NCBI GenBank assembly: GCA_017448345.1
Contig: JAFSLP010000100.1
Coordinates: 1 to 64,000 of the forward strand
DNA length: 64,000 nucleotides
Reading direction: 5' to 3'
From: Paludibacteraceae bacterium
GTDB lineage: Bacteria; Bacteroidota; Bacteroidia; Bacteroidales; Paludibacteraceae
Shown here: piece after piece, positions 54,450-63,998 of the stretch
How the letters are laid out: every line of letters starts with the position of its first letter
How positions within the stretch are numbered: position 1 is the first letter of the stretch
Notes under the pieces: generated by a model
Told to the model about the DNA's origin: nothing
The model's database searches: none
What the model saw: only the letters and a program-made list of their open reading frames with translations
Made by a program: the position numbers and the translations under genes

Positions 54450-55846
54450 GAAAGACCTTATTGACAGTATTCGCCTTGTGCGCCGCGATAAGCCTGTGGG
54501 CGCAAGAACTTGTTACAGACAGCATCGTCACAGACAATATCATAGCCGATAGTATTGCGGCGGACAGCGTCACACCAGATAGCATAGAGGCTGACACCCT
54601 TGCAATGGATGTGCAGTCGCTGGAGTTAGTGCCGCTGCAAGTGGCGGACAGCATAGAAGAGGATAGCATAGCACCCGTCGTGCCCTATTATCTGCTATGG
54701 AACGACAGCAGCCTGACGGACATCGAGATGCGTACATTGGACTGGAGTCTGCGATGGCTGGACACCACAGACTGCGTGGCGGTGTACGACACCACCACCC
54801 TGCCCGATTCGGTATATAAAGCACGTCTGCAAGCCCTGCCTTGCGTGATAGAGTTGCCCTACAACGAGCGCGTGCGTGCGTTCATATTAAGGTATGTGAA
54901 ACGCAGTCCCAAACAAGTGGCGCGGATGATGCGCATGAGCGAGTATTACTTCCCTATCTTCGAGGAGGCTCTATGCCGCTATAACCTGCCATACGAGCTG
55001 AAATATCTTCCGATTATCGAATCCGCACTCAACCCTTCAGCGCGTTCCCATGCCGGTGCTGCTGGTCTCTGGCAGTTCATGCCGGCGACTGCCAAACTCT
55101 TCGGTCTGGAAGTGAACTCGTTGGTGGACGAACGTATGGACCCCATCCGTTCTACGGAAGCCGCTTGCCGTTTCCTGAGCAGTATGTATGCCATATACCA
55201 TGACTGGAACCTTGTCATCGCTGCATACAACTGCGGAAGCGGGAATGTGAACAAAGCCATCCGGCGTGCTGGAGGCAAACGGGATTTCTGGTCTATCTAC
55301 CCCTATCTGCCACGTGAGACGAGGAACTATGTGCCTATCTTCATCGCTGCCAATTATGCCATGAATTACGGGCAGGAACATGGTATCTGCAAAGCCCCTG
55401 TGGAGAAGACCATGCTGACTGACACCATCCGTACAACCCAACGGCTGCACCTCCACCAAGTGAGCAAGAATCTGGATATCGGGATGGATGAGTTGCGACG
55501 GCTCAATCCGCAATACTCACGCGATATTCTGCCCGGAGGCAATGCGTACGCGCTGTGCCTGCCGTCAGAAAAAGTGGGACTGTTCATTGACCAGCAGGAC
55601 TCGATTCTCGCCTACAAAGCGGACAGCCTGATTAACAACCGGCGCGCGGAGATAGATATGGCGAAGATAACCTCTATCAGCGGAGGGTATCGCGTCAAAG
55701 GGGTGACCTATTACACTATCAGAAACGGCGACAGCCTGAGCACGATAGCCAAGAAGTTTCATTGTTCCGTCAAGCAGCTCAAGCAATGGAACGGACTGAA
55801 AGGCGATGCCATTCGCGCAGGCAAGAAACTGAAGATTTGCAAGTAG
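54446..55846 (+). CDS. Membrane-bound lytic transglycosylase (MltD-like) with LysM
   Basis: Cleaves the glycan strand of peptidoglycan. Starts at TTG 54446, again overlapping the previous stop as TTGA; signal peptide LLTVFALCAAISLWA. A run of near-repeats (residues about 24-55, TDSIVTDNIIADSIAADSV) precedes the catalytic SLT domain, whose Glu is in PIIESALNPSARSHAGAAGL, followed by WQFMPATAK and VIAAYNCGSGNVNKAI. One C-terminal LysM domain is clear (YYTIRNGDSLSTIAKKFH). 466 residues. It is the last gene of the parAB-DUF5683-mlt series. Confidence 0.94.
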   Translation: MRKTLLTVFALCAAISLWAQELVTDSIVTDNIIADSIAADSVTPDSIEADTLAMDVQSLELVPLQVADSIEEDSIAPVVPYYLLWNDSSLTDIEMRTLDWSLRWLDTTDCVAVYDTTTLPDSVYKARLQALPCVIELPYNERVRAFILRYVKRSPKQVARMMRMSEYYFPIFEEALCRYNLPYELKYLPIIESALNPSARSHAGAAGLWQFMPATAKLFGLEVNSLVDERMDPIRSTEAACRFLSSMYAIYHDWNLVIAAYNCGSGNVNKAIRRAGGKRDFWSIYPYLPRETRNYVPIFIAANYAMNYGQEHGICKAPVEKTMLTDTIRTTQRLHLHQVSKNLDIGMDELRRLNPQYSRDILPGGNAYALCLPSEKVGLFIDQQDSILAYKADSLINNRRAEIDMAKITSISGGYRVKGVTYYTIRNGDSLSTIAKKFHCSVKQLKQWNGLKGDAIRAGKKLKICK

Positions 55847-55864
55847 CCGGAAATCATAACAACC

Positions 55865-56194
55865 ATGCCAACGTCCGAAAAGACATATTATTCGCTTCGC
55901 GAGACTGAAATAGAAACCGGAGTTCCGGCTTCTACCTTGCGGTATTGGGAGAAGCAGTTCGAGGAGCTCAGTCCGCGCAAGGACGGACATGGCAACCGCT
56001 ATTATACGCGTGCGGACCAAGAGACTATCAAACGAATCAAATATATCCGTGACGAACTGAAAATCACACGGATAGAAGCCATCCGCAAGGAACTGAACGG
56101 CAACGGGAAACACTCTGATGAACGGCAGGCGGCATTGGATATCCTCCTCCGTGTGAAAGAGGAACTCTGTGAAATCCGAAAACTGATTAAATAA
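55865..56194 (+). CDS. MerR-family transcriptional regulator
   Basis: 109 residues, essentially one MerR DNA-binding domain: YYSLRETEIETGVPASTLRY followed by WEKQFEELSPRKDGHGNRYY and TRADQETIKRIKYIRDE. A short helical tail replaces an effector domain, as in the common small MerR proteins of Bacteroidetes. Targets unknown. It follows the transglycosylase by 18 bp and precedes the YfhO gene by 1 bp. Confidence 0.93.
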   Translation: MPTSEKTYYSLRETEIETGVPASTLRYWEKQFEELSPRKDGHGNRYYTRADQETIKRIKYIRDELKITRIEAIRKELNGNGKHSDERQAALDILLRVKEELCEIRKLIK

Positions 56195-56195
56195 A

Positions 56196-58643
56196 ATGAA
56201 AAATATCAATTGGAAAAAAATTGCCCCTTACTTGGTGGCGGTAGTAGTGTTTGTCGGTTTTGCCGTGCTGTATTGCAGCCCGATACTGGAAGGGAAAGTG
56301 CTACAGGCAGGGGATGTAAACACTTGGCGAGGATCTGCCAACGAAGCATTGGAATACAAGCAACAAACCGGAGAAACCACATGGTGGACCAACTCTCAAT
56401 TCGGAGGTATGCCGACCTACCAGATTACAGGTAGTATGCCGTCTGGCAAACTCCGCAGCAATATGGAGAGGATTGCCCATCTATGGTTACCACAACAATA
56501 CGCAGCTATCGGACTGATATTTGCTTACTTTTGCGGTTTTTTCCTTATGCTGCTATGCTTTGGAGTCTCTCCATGGCTGAGTTTAGTGGGAGCTTTTGCA
56601 ATTGGTCTAAGCAGTTATTTCCTGCTCATCATTCCTGCCGGACACATGACTAAGGCGGCGGCATTGGGGTTCTTGGGTCCTATCATAGGAAGCACATATG
56701 CTATTATGCGGAAAAAATACTACCTCGGGGCTCCGATTTTCCTTGTGTATGGCTTTACGGGCATTACCCTGCATCCACAGATGACATACTATGTGGCTAT
56801 GCTCATCGGAGTCATGCTCATCACCGAACTCTACCTACACATCCGTGATAAACGATGGCAAGACCTTGGACTGTCAATAGCAGTTCTGCTAATATGCGTT
56901 TTGTTGGTTGGAGGAACCAAATTTAGTTGGCTGAATATGAATCAGTCTTATCTCAAAGAGACGATGCGCGGCGGTCATAGCGAGCTGACCAAGCAAGCAC
57001 AAGACAAACCTGCTGCGGGTCTGGACATCAACTATGCCACTGACTGGAGTTATGGAATAGATGAGACCATGACGCTTCTCATTCCGAACTGGGAAGGCGG
57101 TGCCAGCGGCTATGACTTGGGCAAGGACAGCCAACTGAGCCAAGCCATGCGCAAGCAGGGAGTAGCGAAACGCGATGCTGAACAGTTCTGTGCGCACGCT
57201 CCTGTTTATCACGGAGAAAAGATGTTTACCAGCGGACCCGTATATGTCGGAGCCATTGTCTGTTTCTTGTTCTTATTAGGTCTGCTGATTGTTCCCGGAC
57301 CCTATAAATGGGCTTTGCTCTTCGCCACATTGATGTCTGTTTTCCTCGCTTGGGGAAGAAATATGATGTGGCTGACGGAGCTGTTCTTCAGTTATTTCCC
57401 GATGTATAACAAATTCCGGGCAGTAGAATCGATTCTTGTAGTAGCGGAAATCACGATACCGTTATTAGGTTTCATGGGCTTGCAGAAGATTGTTAACGGC
57501 GAAGTAGAATGGAAGAAGTTGAAAAATAGTTTGTTTATTGCAGGCGGAGTGACTGCCGGTATCTGCTTGTTTGTGGCTCTTTTTGCAGGCAGCTTTGATA
57601 TGACCAGCAGTTATGATGCTCAGTGGAAGGGACAGATACCGGGATGGCTGTATGACGCTATTCTGAACCAACGCGCAGCGATGGCGAAGAGCGATGCATG
57701 GCGCAGCCTGCTGTTCGTAGTCGCAGGATTTGCATTGACCTTCTGGTATGCTTGGCAGCAGAATAAAGAAACAAAGACAAAGAACACCGCTATCTTCTTC
57801 GGCGTATTGGGTCTCCTGATTTTAGCGGACATGGTTCCTGTGGACAAGCGGTTCTTCAATAACGGTAACTTTGTTAAGGCAAAAGAAGCGGATGCATATT
57901 TCAAGATGCAACCGTGGGAAGAACAGATTCTGCAAGACAGGAGTCTGGACTACCGTGTTTTGAACCTGACCACCAGCACGTTCAATGACTCGCGTACCAG
58001 TTACCGTTTGAAATCTATTGGCGGCTATTCGGCTGTGAAACTCCGCAGGTATCAGGACTTGATAGACGAGCATATCAGCAAGATGAACTGGAATGTGCTC
58101 AATATGCTCAACACCAAGTATATTATCACCCAACACGGCGTGATGCCGAATCCGGACGCCATGGGTAATGCATGGTTTGTGGAGAATGTGCAGTTTGTTT
58201 CTACCCCGGATGAAGAAAGCGCTGCACTGAATACAATGGATTTGCGAACTACAGCCGTTGCGGATGAGAAGTTCAGCGAAGTACTGGCATGTGAAGCCCA
58301 GCCGAGTGAGAGCGATGAAATCACACTAACCACCTATGCGCCTAACCATTTGGAATACAAGGCTAATGTGGCGCATGACCGTCTTGCAGTATTCTCCGAA
58401 ATATATTATCCCGAAGGATGGCATCTCTATGTAGATGATAAGGAAACAGCCATTGGCCGTGTCAACTACACTTTGCGTGCAGCTGTCATTCCGGCAGGTG
58501 AACACACTCTCCGCATGGAGTTTGTGCCGGAAGCATTGAAAATGGATAAATGGAGCTATGCCTGTACAATACTCCTACTGATTATCGCTTTGGGCGGAAT
58601 TACTTTTCCGTTCTGGAGAGGTGTAATCAAACGGCAGAAATAA
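56196..58643 (+). CDS. YfhO-family polytopic membrane protein, 815 aa
   Basis: A large inner-membrane protein of the YfhO family, with about a dozen hydrophobic helices (for example YLVAVVVFVGFAVLYC, LIFAYFCGFFLMLLCFG, VGAIVCFLFLLGLLIV, ACTILLLIIALGGITFPFW) and long periplasmic loops, including a C-terminal soluble part (YYPEGWHLYVDDKETAIGRV). In other bacteria YfhO-like proteins help glycosylate teichoic or other wall polymers; here a role in surface glycan modification is inferred from the family and from the polysaccharide genes that follow. The 3' end overlaps the convergent GT2 gene by 17 bp. Confidence 0.9.
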   Translation: MKNINWKKIAPYLVAVVVFVGFAVLYCSPILEGKVLQAGDVNTWRGSANEALEYKQQTGETTWWTNSQFGGMPTYQITGSMPSGKLRSNMERIAHLWLPQQYAAIGLIFAYFCGFFLMLLCFGVSPWLSLVGAFAIGLSSYFLLIIPAGHMTKAAALGFLGPIIGSTYAIMRKKYYLGAPIFLVYGFTGITLHPQMTYYVAMLIGVMLITELYLHIRDKRWQDLGLSIAVLLICVLLVGGTKFSWLNMNQSYLKETMRGGHSELTKQAQDKPAAGLDINYATDWSYGIDETMTLLIPNWEGGASGYDLGKDSQLSQAMRKQGVAKRDAEQFCAHAPVYHGEKMFTSGPVYVGAIVCFLFLLGLLIVPGPYKWALLFATLMSVFLAWGRNMMWLTELFFSYFPMYNKFRAVESILVVAEITIPLLGFMGLQKIVNGEVEWKKLKNSLFIAGGVTAGICLFVALFAGSFDMTSSYDAQWKGQIPGWLYDAILNQRAAMAKSDAWRSLLFVVAGFALTFWYAWQQNKETKTKNTAIFFGVLGLLILADMVPVDKRFFNNGNFVKAKEADAYFKMQPWEEQILQDRSLDYRVLNLTTSTFNDSRTSYRLKSIGGYSAVKLRRYQDLIDEHISKMNWNVLNMLNTKYIITQHGVMPNPDAMGNAWFVENVQFVSTPDEESAALNTMDLRTTAVADEKFSEVLACEAQPSESDEITLTTYAPNHLEYKANVAHDRLAVFSEIYYPEGWHLYVDDKETAIGRVNYTLRAAVIPAGEHTLRMEFVPEALKMDKWSYACTILLLIIALGGITFPFWRGVIKRQK

Positions 58644-59541
58644 GTCCGAGCAATCCCTTGGATACATTATAGCGGAATTGAATCAGTTTCCATCCTTTCG
58701 CGGGGTGGAAACTGATTGTATATAGGCATAACAAAACTATTGTCCCACCCCACTTGATAGCCTCGCTAAAGAGGCGTTTTACATATTTTGTTTTGCTGAT
58801 AGCTAATGTCCGTTTGCGTTCACTCATGCCGATTTGGAGAGTCCAACGGTCAAAGTAATCCTTCTCTAATTTTTTTTGCGGAATAATATGATGCAGCACA
58901 GGAGAGGGAATATACATAATCTGCATGCCAAAGGAATGCATTTTATCGAAAATATCCTTCTCCTCAGCCCCCATTAGACTATTTCCTTTGCGACCCAATG
59001 CGGTATTAAAGTATCCCACTTTGTCAAAGACCGATTTGCGGTACGCAGCATTACCTCCTCCGGGGAAACGCCCTTTAGGATATTCACGCGGCTTGTCTCC
59101 GTAATCCATCCATGCAGTAAGTAGGGCTTTGGTATAAGGTGTCATCCACTCGGGTTCAGCCGTTTCGTATAGCGGTAGAATAGGACCGCCGCAGGCTATC
59201 GTCTCAGGGTGGGCTGTGAACCACTCGGCATAGGTTCGCAGATACCACGGATCCACCAACGCATCGTCATCTATATAAACAATAATATCTCCTTGCGCCT
59301 CTTTAATTCCGTGGTTCTTAGCCGCAGAGAGGCCTTGCTCGGGTTCTGTTGTATAGCGGAATTGCACATCCGTATGAGCCGCAGCGAACGCCTCGCATAT
59401 CTCACGGGTGTTATCCGTGCAGTTGTTATCTACCAAGAGAATTTCATATTCATTCTTTGGCAGATCATTCGCAGCAATACTCTCCAAGAGATTGCCAATA
59501 TACTTCGCCCGGTTATATGTGCATATAATGGCGGTTAGCAT
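58627..59541 (-). CDS. Glycosyltransferase family 2
   Basis: 304 residues: MLTAIICTYNRAKYIGNLLE at the start, nucleotide-binding EILLVDNNCTDNT, metal-binding IIVYIDDDALVDP and acceptor region GRKGNSLMGAEEKDIFDKM, closing with a hydrophobic end (GGTIVLLCLYTISFHP). Most likely transfers a sugar during synthesis of a surface polysaccharide. Its first 27 nt of repeat sequence recur at 61234-61260 beyond the AlbA_2 gene, so its present 5' end may have been reshaped by an insertion. Confidence 0.92.
   Translation of the reverse strand: MLTAIICTYNRAKYIGNLLESIAANDLPKNEYEILLVDNNCTDNTREICEAFAAAHTDVQFRYTTEPEQGLSAAKNHGIKEAQGDIIVYIDDDALVDPWYLRTYAEWFTAHPETIACGGPILPLYETAEPEWMTPYTKALLTAWMDYGDKPREYPKGRFPGGGNAAYRKSVFDKVGYFNTALGRKGNSLMGAEEKDIFDKMHSFGMQIMYIPSPVLHHIIPQKKLEKDYFDRWTLQIGMSERKRTLAISKTKYVKRLFSEAIKWGGTIVLLCLYTISFHPAKGWKLIQFRYNVSKGLLGLISAV
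59507..59533. repeat. 27-bp direct repeat, left copy
   Basis: Identical over 27 bp with 61234-61260. The sequence is the 5' part of the GT2 gene (codons for ICTYNRA). The two copies bracket the AlbA_2 gene. Confidence 0.75.
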
Positions 59542-59571
59542 AGTTATACCTGATTTTATAACACAGACTTG

Positions 59572-61083
59572 TTACTTTGAAACTATTTCCCAGTGCCCTC
59601 CCTTTTTAGATCCTACGTGGACTATGTAATCGGATAGTTTTTCCAAGTCACGGTTAATAGTCATAAAAGTCACATCGCATAGTCTGGCTAACTGAGCTAT
59701 GGTAATATAGGGGTTATCAGCGACCAATGCTCTGATTCTCTTATGTCTATCTGCCACATTTTTAGTAACATTTTTAGTAACATTTCTAGTAACATTTCTA
59801 GTAACATTTCTAGTGACATATTGGGATACAAAGAGCGGATTAATCGGTAGTGTCGCCATAAAATGCAGGTTACGGTCATCCGTTTCGAATATAGGATCGG
59901 GATTACCATTCTTGTGCATTTCACGATATATCTTCGGAAACCCTGTATTTCGTCCTTCGGTCAAATCCAACTCTTTGAGAAAATCCCCTACTCGACGATT
60001 GCGGTAGTTACGGCATATGACGTGTTCTTTTTGCAGGTCGGCATTGCTGATTGGCGGCACAGGTCCTTCTATATTATAAACCGTAATGCGGTCGGGATAG
60101 ATGTTAATCTCTATCGGGTTGCGGTCATCCCATGATTTATGATAAACGGCATTAGATACAACTTCCTCCAAAGCTTCATACGGATAATTAAATGCTCGTA
60201 ATGCTTTGGCTTCACCTTGCACTTTTTGTACTTTCTCTGTAATAACTTGGGACTTTAAGTAATTAAGTGCTTCTTCTAATTGTTTATGGATTGGACCATG
60301 AAGAATTTTCTCCTCGAATACATCACTGGGGTTATCTCCGAAACGGACTATTTCTATGTGCGCTCCCGGAATAAAACGCTCCGGATCTTTGCAGAAAAAG
60401 AGCAAGCCTGCATTCTTTGGGCGTAGATATTCAGATGTACCGCCTACAATCTGCAAGTCCCACGCTAATTGCTCCATCGGCATATTGATAATTTCTTCCT
60501 CAGTGAGCGAACTTCCGATAGTATGAAGAAAATCCTCAATAAGCAATTTACTAAAGTCATTAAGCGATGCCTCATGGCAGATACGGTCGTCAAAAGGCAC
60601 TCTGTTGGTCAATGAGATTACCCTCCGCTCATCTTCCGCGTCGGCAATACAAGTTACCGAGCCTTTGCGCACATAGTAACGCCTGCCTTGCTTGAGAGAA
60701 TCTTTACCAAGACCTGCCGGTGCTTTATATGGACGCACATCTCCTCCTGGAATCCATATAATAAGGATGTGCTGGCCTTCATAAACAACCGGTTCAACGA
60801 TATAATTGACAGCGGGTTGCACCAATTCGCCAAGTTGCACCATTTGTTTTTGAATATTGTCTATAGCCGCAGGATCAATGCCTTTGGGTGGCAATATAGG
60901 TTGCCCGTTTTGTTCTGCCACACCAATTATAATGTATCCTCCTCCCCAATTATGAATATCGTTGGCGAAGGCGCACATGGAATGCATCACATCTTCCGGA
61001 TTCCAACCTTGCTTGAAGTCCAAACGCTCCCACTCTACTACGGAGCCGTTCAACAGTTGATTTATATTCAGCGGTAGTGCCAT
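59572..61083 (-). CDS. AlbA_2 / ATPase-fold transcriptional regulator
   Basis: 503 residues. N-terminal AlbA_2 (Schlafen-like) domain with EWERLDFKQGWNPEDVMHSM and WGGGYIIIGVAEQNGQPI; a middle HATPase-like domain with YPYEALEEVVSNAVYHKSWD and ITVYNIEGPVPP; a repeated linker (VTRNVTRNVTRNVTKNV) encoded by a 15-nt tandem repeat at 59757-59825; and a C-terminal winged-helix domain (ITIAQLARLCDVTFMTINRD). Such proteins are thought to act as regulators or in defence. It lies inside a polysaccharide locus and is flanked by a 27-bp direct repeat. Confidence 0.88.
   Translation of the reverse strand: MALPLNINQLLNGSVVEWERLDFKQGWNPEDVMHSMCAFANDIHNWGGGYIIIGVAEQNGQPILPPKGIDPAAIDNIQKQMVQLGELVQPAVNYIVEPVVYEGQHILIIWIPGGDVRPYKAPAGLGKDSLKQGRRYYVRKGSVTCIADAEDERRVISLTNRVPFDDRICHEASLNDFSKLLIEDFLHTIGSSLTEEEIINMPMEQLAWDLQIVGGTSEYLRPKNAGLLFFCKDPERFIPGAHIEIVRFGDNPSDVFEEKILHGPIHKQLEEALNYLKSQVITEKVQKVQGEAKALRAFNYPYEALEEVVSNAVYHKSWDDRNPIEINIYPDRITVYNIEGPVPPISNADLQKEHVICRNYRNRRVGDFLKELDLTEGRNTGFPKIYREMHKNGNPDPIFETDDRNLHFMATLPINPLFVSQYVTRNVTRNVTRNVTKNVTKNVADRHKRIRALVADNPYITIAQLARLCDVTFMTINRDLEKLSDYIVHVGSKKGGHWEIVSK
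59757..59825. repeat. 15-nt coding tandem repeat
   Basis: Five copies of AACATTT(T/C)TAGTAAC-like units encode the N-V-T-(R/K) linker of the AlbA_2 protein; copy number could vary without frameshift because the unit is five codons... in phase with the reading frame. Confidence 0.75.
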
Positions 61084-61209
61084 ATACTATTGATTATTAT
61101 TAAGACTTTTTCAGTGTTTTATTTTATGCTTTCTAACACCCTCAATTTTGCGTTTTTATATATTTTCAGAGGATTTAACAACTTTTCCAGTTTTTATGTA
61201 AAGATATTA

Positions 61210-61280
61210 CATTTTTTTGATTCACTATTCTTTGCCCGGTTATATGTGCATATAATGGCGATTATAAGTATTCTTTTGAT
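61210..61280 (-). pseudogene. Decayed glycosyltransferase 5' end
   Basis: On the minus strand the codons for IIAIICTYNRAK can be read, matching the start of the GT2 protein (MLTAIICTYNRAKYIG), then unrelated codons (NSESKKCNIFT) and a stop. There is no ATG. It contains the right copy of the 27-bp direct repeat (61234-61260). The rest of 61084-61314 is AT-rich and shows no gene. Confidence 0.65.
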
Positions 61281-61314
61281 GTAGCTAATAATCCGGTTAA
61301 AATAAGTATAAATA

Positions 61315-62019
61315 TTATTTACGTCGTCCTATGCGGATTCCGGTATGAACCTTCACCCAGCGTATTATTTGGTGCTTTATCCGATTCATAGGAGAATGCC
61401 AACTGGCAGCAAAGTGGTGAATCGTTACTGTGTTTGGAGTTAAATAAATCTTCTCGGTAATATGATCTTTGGGACAAAAATAGTCTTTTGGATAGAGTGT
61501 TATCAACCTCGGAAAATCCTGATAAGTATTATTCCGTTTCAACCCGAGCGGTAACATATAATTGGTGATGGTAACTACATTCGTAGTCGTGTCTGAAGAT
61601 CCGTCTGGCTTAATAAAATGTCTGCCTTGGTAATAATCCAGATTTTCTTTTGCCCAACGACTACCCTTTTCTGCTGCCATTATACCCGTTGGAATGTTCT
61701 CATCATCTTCAAATCCGGAGAAAGCAGTGTGATGCAAAAAAGGGTCTAGAGGTTTAAGAACTTCAACATCGGTATCCATATAAACACCTCCCTCTGTATA
61801 AAGGGCATACAGTCTAACTACATCTGTCACATAAGCATACTTACGACTATTATATGCCTCTCGGACATAAGGAAACATATCCAGATCAAAATTATCCTCA
61901 TTCCACTCCTTCAACTCATATTCCGGCAAAACCCGCTTCCATGACTCAATACATTTCACCGCAAGCTCCGGCTTTTTGCCACGCCCGAACCAACAATAAT
62001 GAATAATCTTAGGTATCAT
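61315..62019 (-). CDS. GT32-type glycosyltransferase (capsular polysaccharide)
   Basis: 234 residues with the typical opening MIPKIIHYCWFGRGKKPELA, the D-x-D region YTEGGVYMDTDVEVLKPLD and a later TIHHFAASWHSP. Enzymes of this group transfer hexoses (often mannose or galactose) to surface glycans. It lies 6 bp downstream of the UDP-GlcNAc 2-epimerase gene on the same strand. Confidence 0.92.
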   Translation of the reverse strand: MIPKIIHYCWFGRGKKPELAVKCIESWKRVLPEYELKEWNEDNFDLDMFPYVREAYNSRKYAYVTDVVRLYALYTEGGVYMDTDVEVLKPLDPFLHHTAFSGFEDDENIPTGIMAAEKGSRWAKENLDYYQGRHFIKPDGSSDTTTNVVTITNYMLPLGLKRNNTYQDFPRLITLYPKDYFCPKDHITEKIYLTPNTVTIHHFAASWHSPMNRIKHQIIRWVKVHTGIRIGRRK

Positions 62020-62025
62020 ATTATT

Positions 62026-63177
62026 TTATTTAAAGCAATTCACAATTCTGCTGCAAGCATGTCCATCCCCATAAGGATTTACAGCATTACTCATACGCTG
62101 ATATGTCTCTGCATTGTTGAGCAACTCGGTTACAGATGAAACAATTGTGTTGTAATCGGTACCTACGAGACGCACAGTACCGGCATCCACAGCTTCGGGG
62201 CGCTCGGTTGTATCGCGCATGACTAATACAGGTTTTCCTAAGCCCGGAGCTTCCTCCTGGATACCACCGCTGTCCGTCAGCACCAAATATGATCTTTCCA
62301 TCATATACACAAACGACAAATACTCAAGCGGTTCAATAAAGAATACGTTTTTACATTGAACCGGCTTATCTCCGAAAACTTGGTGTATAGGGTTGCGGAC
62401 ATTAGGATTTAAGTGCATCGGATATACAAAATCGACATTAGGGAAAATGCCTGCAAGATCGCGCAGAGCGGTACATATATTTATGAAACCCTGCCCGAAA
62501 TTCTCACGCCGATGCCCGGTGATTAGAACTAATTTTCGGTTTGCATCAAGTCGTGACATATCATAACCTACTTGCCGCAAATGATTAGAAATATCCGTCG
62601 CAACAGAGTCGTTGGATTTTATATGCTGTACGACCTGGTGTAACGCATCAATAACTGTGTTGCCTGTTACCAAGATACTGTCTTCTCTTACATTTTCCTT
62701 TAAGAGGTTAGATTTCGAGAGAGGGGTAGGAGCAAAATTATAGGTGGCTATTCGCGAAGTGATTTGCCTGTTCATTTCTTCCGGCCAAGGAGAATAGATG
62801 TTATAGGTTCTCAGACCGGCTTCTACATGACCTACCGGGATTTGTTGATAAAACGCAGCTAATGCCGCAGCAGTTGAAGTAGTGGTATCGCCGTGAACTA
62901 ATACGACATCCGGTTTGACTTGTTGAAGGATGTCACGCATCCCGAGTAAAACACGTGACGTGATATCATACAAATCCTGCCCCTGTTTCATAATGTTCAG
63001 GTCATAGTCCGGCTGGATATCGAAGATATGCAATACTTGGTCCAGCATCTCCCGATGTTGACCGGAAACACATACTTTGGTGTCAAATAACTCCGGGAAA
63101 CGTTTGAATTCCTTCACAAGAGGACACATCTTAATCGCCTCCGGTCTCGTACCAAATACAAGTAAAATAGTTTTCAT
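62026..63177 (-). CDS. UDP-N-acetylglucosamine 2-epimerase (non-hydrolysing)
   Basis: Converts UDP-GlcNAc to UDP-ManNAc for surface polysaccharide synthesis. About 383 residues from Met 63177 (MKTILLVFGTRPEAIKMCPL); Met 63183 and 63195 are alternative starts that overlap the preceding stop. Family words: VHGDTTTSTAAALAAFYQQI, GHVEAGLRT, LITGHRRENFG, LTDSGGIQEEAPGLGKPVLV and MRDTTERPEA. All expected active-site residues (Asp, Glu, His, Arg) are visible. Confidence 0.95.
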   Translation of the reverse strand: MKTILLVFGTRPEAIKMCPLVKEFKRFPELFDTKVCVSGQHREMLDQVLHIFDIQPDYDLNIMKQGQDLYDITSRVLLGMRDILQQVKPDVVLVHGDTTTSTAAALAAFYQQIPVGHVEAGLRTYNIYSPWPEEMNRQITSRIATYNFAPTPLSKSNLLKENVREDSILVTGNTVIDALHQVVQHIKSNDSVATDISNHLRQVGYDMSRLDANRKLVLITGHRRENFGQGFINICTALRDLAGIFPNVDFVYPMHLNPNVRNPIHQVFGDKPVQCKNVFFIEPLEYLSFVYMMERSYLVLTDSGGIQEEAPGLGKPVLVMRDTTERPEAVDAGTVRLVGTDYNTIVSSVTELLNNAETYQRMSNAVNPYGDGHACSRIVNCFK

Positions 63178-63182
63178 ATTCA

Positions 63183-63998
63183 TCAATCTTTCCAATACGC
63201 TGTAAAACCATGGTGCGCCACACGTTGCTCCGCGGGCGGCAACTGCATATAATCGCCAAATATGGTCCGAAGGTGCGTATCAAAATCTTTAAGATGTCTA
63301 ACTGTATGTCCTTCGAATTCAACATCTACATATTCTTCAAAAACTTTTTTAGGGCAACGTGTTACTTTTTTGTAGGGTAATGAAGCATGATAAGCATAAT
63401 TAGCGGTAGAATAATCACATCGCGTTACTATTTTAAGCAACCAGTGCATCCAAGTTCTATATTTAATAGGAGATGACAATATCCGGACTATCATACAAGT
63501 TATATAATTAAACTTTTTATACTTCCATGTGTATTTCATGTTTCGCCGGCGGCGAGAGAGGATATTATCAATCAGACGGACAATAAGATGCCATCTATTG
63601 CATACTTTTATATCATCTTCACAAGCATCTATTGGAAAAATATCTACCTTCACACCAAGATTATAGCCCATATGATCAAACATATCCTCTTCTAAATACG
63701 TCCTATTATCACATACATTGGCATAAGAAGCATAATAATCGGCGTCTAATTCCGGAGCAAAAAGGTCCAGATAATCATACGCACCGGCGAAAGAATGAAT
63801 GAAACGCTCATAATTGGGGCGGGTCATGGCTATATCTATGTCATCGTCCCATGGTATATAGCCTTTGTGGCGAATAGCACCTATCGCGGTGCCACCTTCC
63901 AAGAAATACTCAATATTATTTTGACGACAAAAGGAATCTATTTTAATTAGAATATCAAGCATAACTTGCTTGCATTCCTGAGTGGTCATTTGTTTCAT
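63183..63998 (-). CDS. LicD-family phosphotransferase
   Basis: 271 residues; the start codon at 63998 lies two bases from the window edge, Met 63989 is an alternative. The LicD signature is EYFLEGGTAIGAIRHKGYIP followed by WDDDIDIAM, with the catalytic acidic residues. LicD proteins attach phosphocholine or other phospho-groups to surface glycans. It precedes the epimerase gene with the stop overlapping or touching that gene's start, so the two are co-transcribed. The gene could have upstream partners outside the window. Confidence 0.9.
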   Translation of the reverse strand: MKQMTTQECKQVMLDILIKIDSFCRQNNIEYFLEGGTAIGAIRHKGYIPWDDDIDIAMTRPNYERFIHSFAGAYDYLDLFAPELDADYYASYANVCDNRTYLEEDMFDHMGYNLGVKVDIFPIDACEDDIKVCNRWHLIVRLIDNILSRRRRNMKYTWKYKKFNYITCMIVRILSSPIKYRTWMHWLLKIVTRCDYSTANYAYHASLPYKKVTRCPKKVFEEYVDVEFEGHTVRHLKDFDTHLRTIFGDYMQLPPAEQRVAHHGFTAYWKD

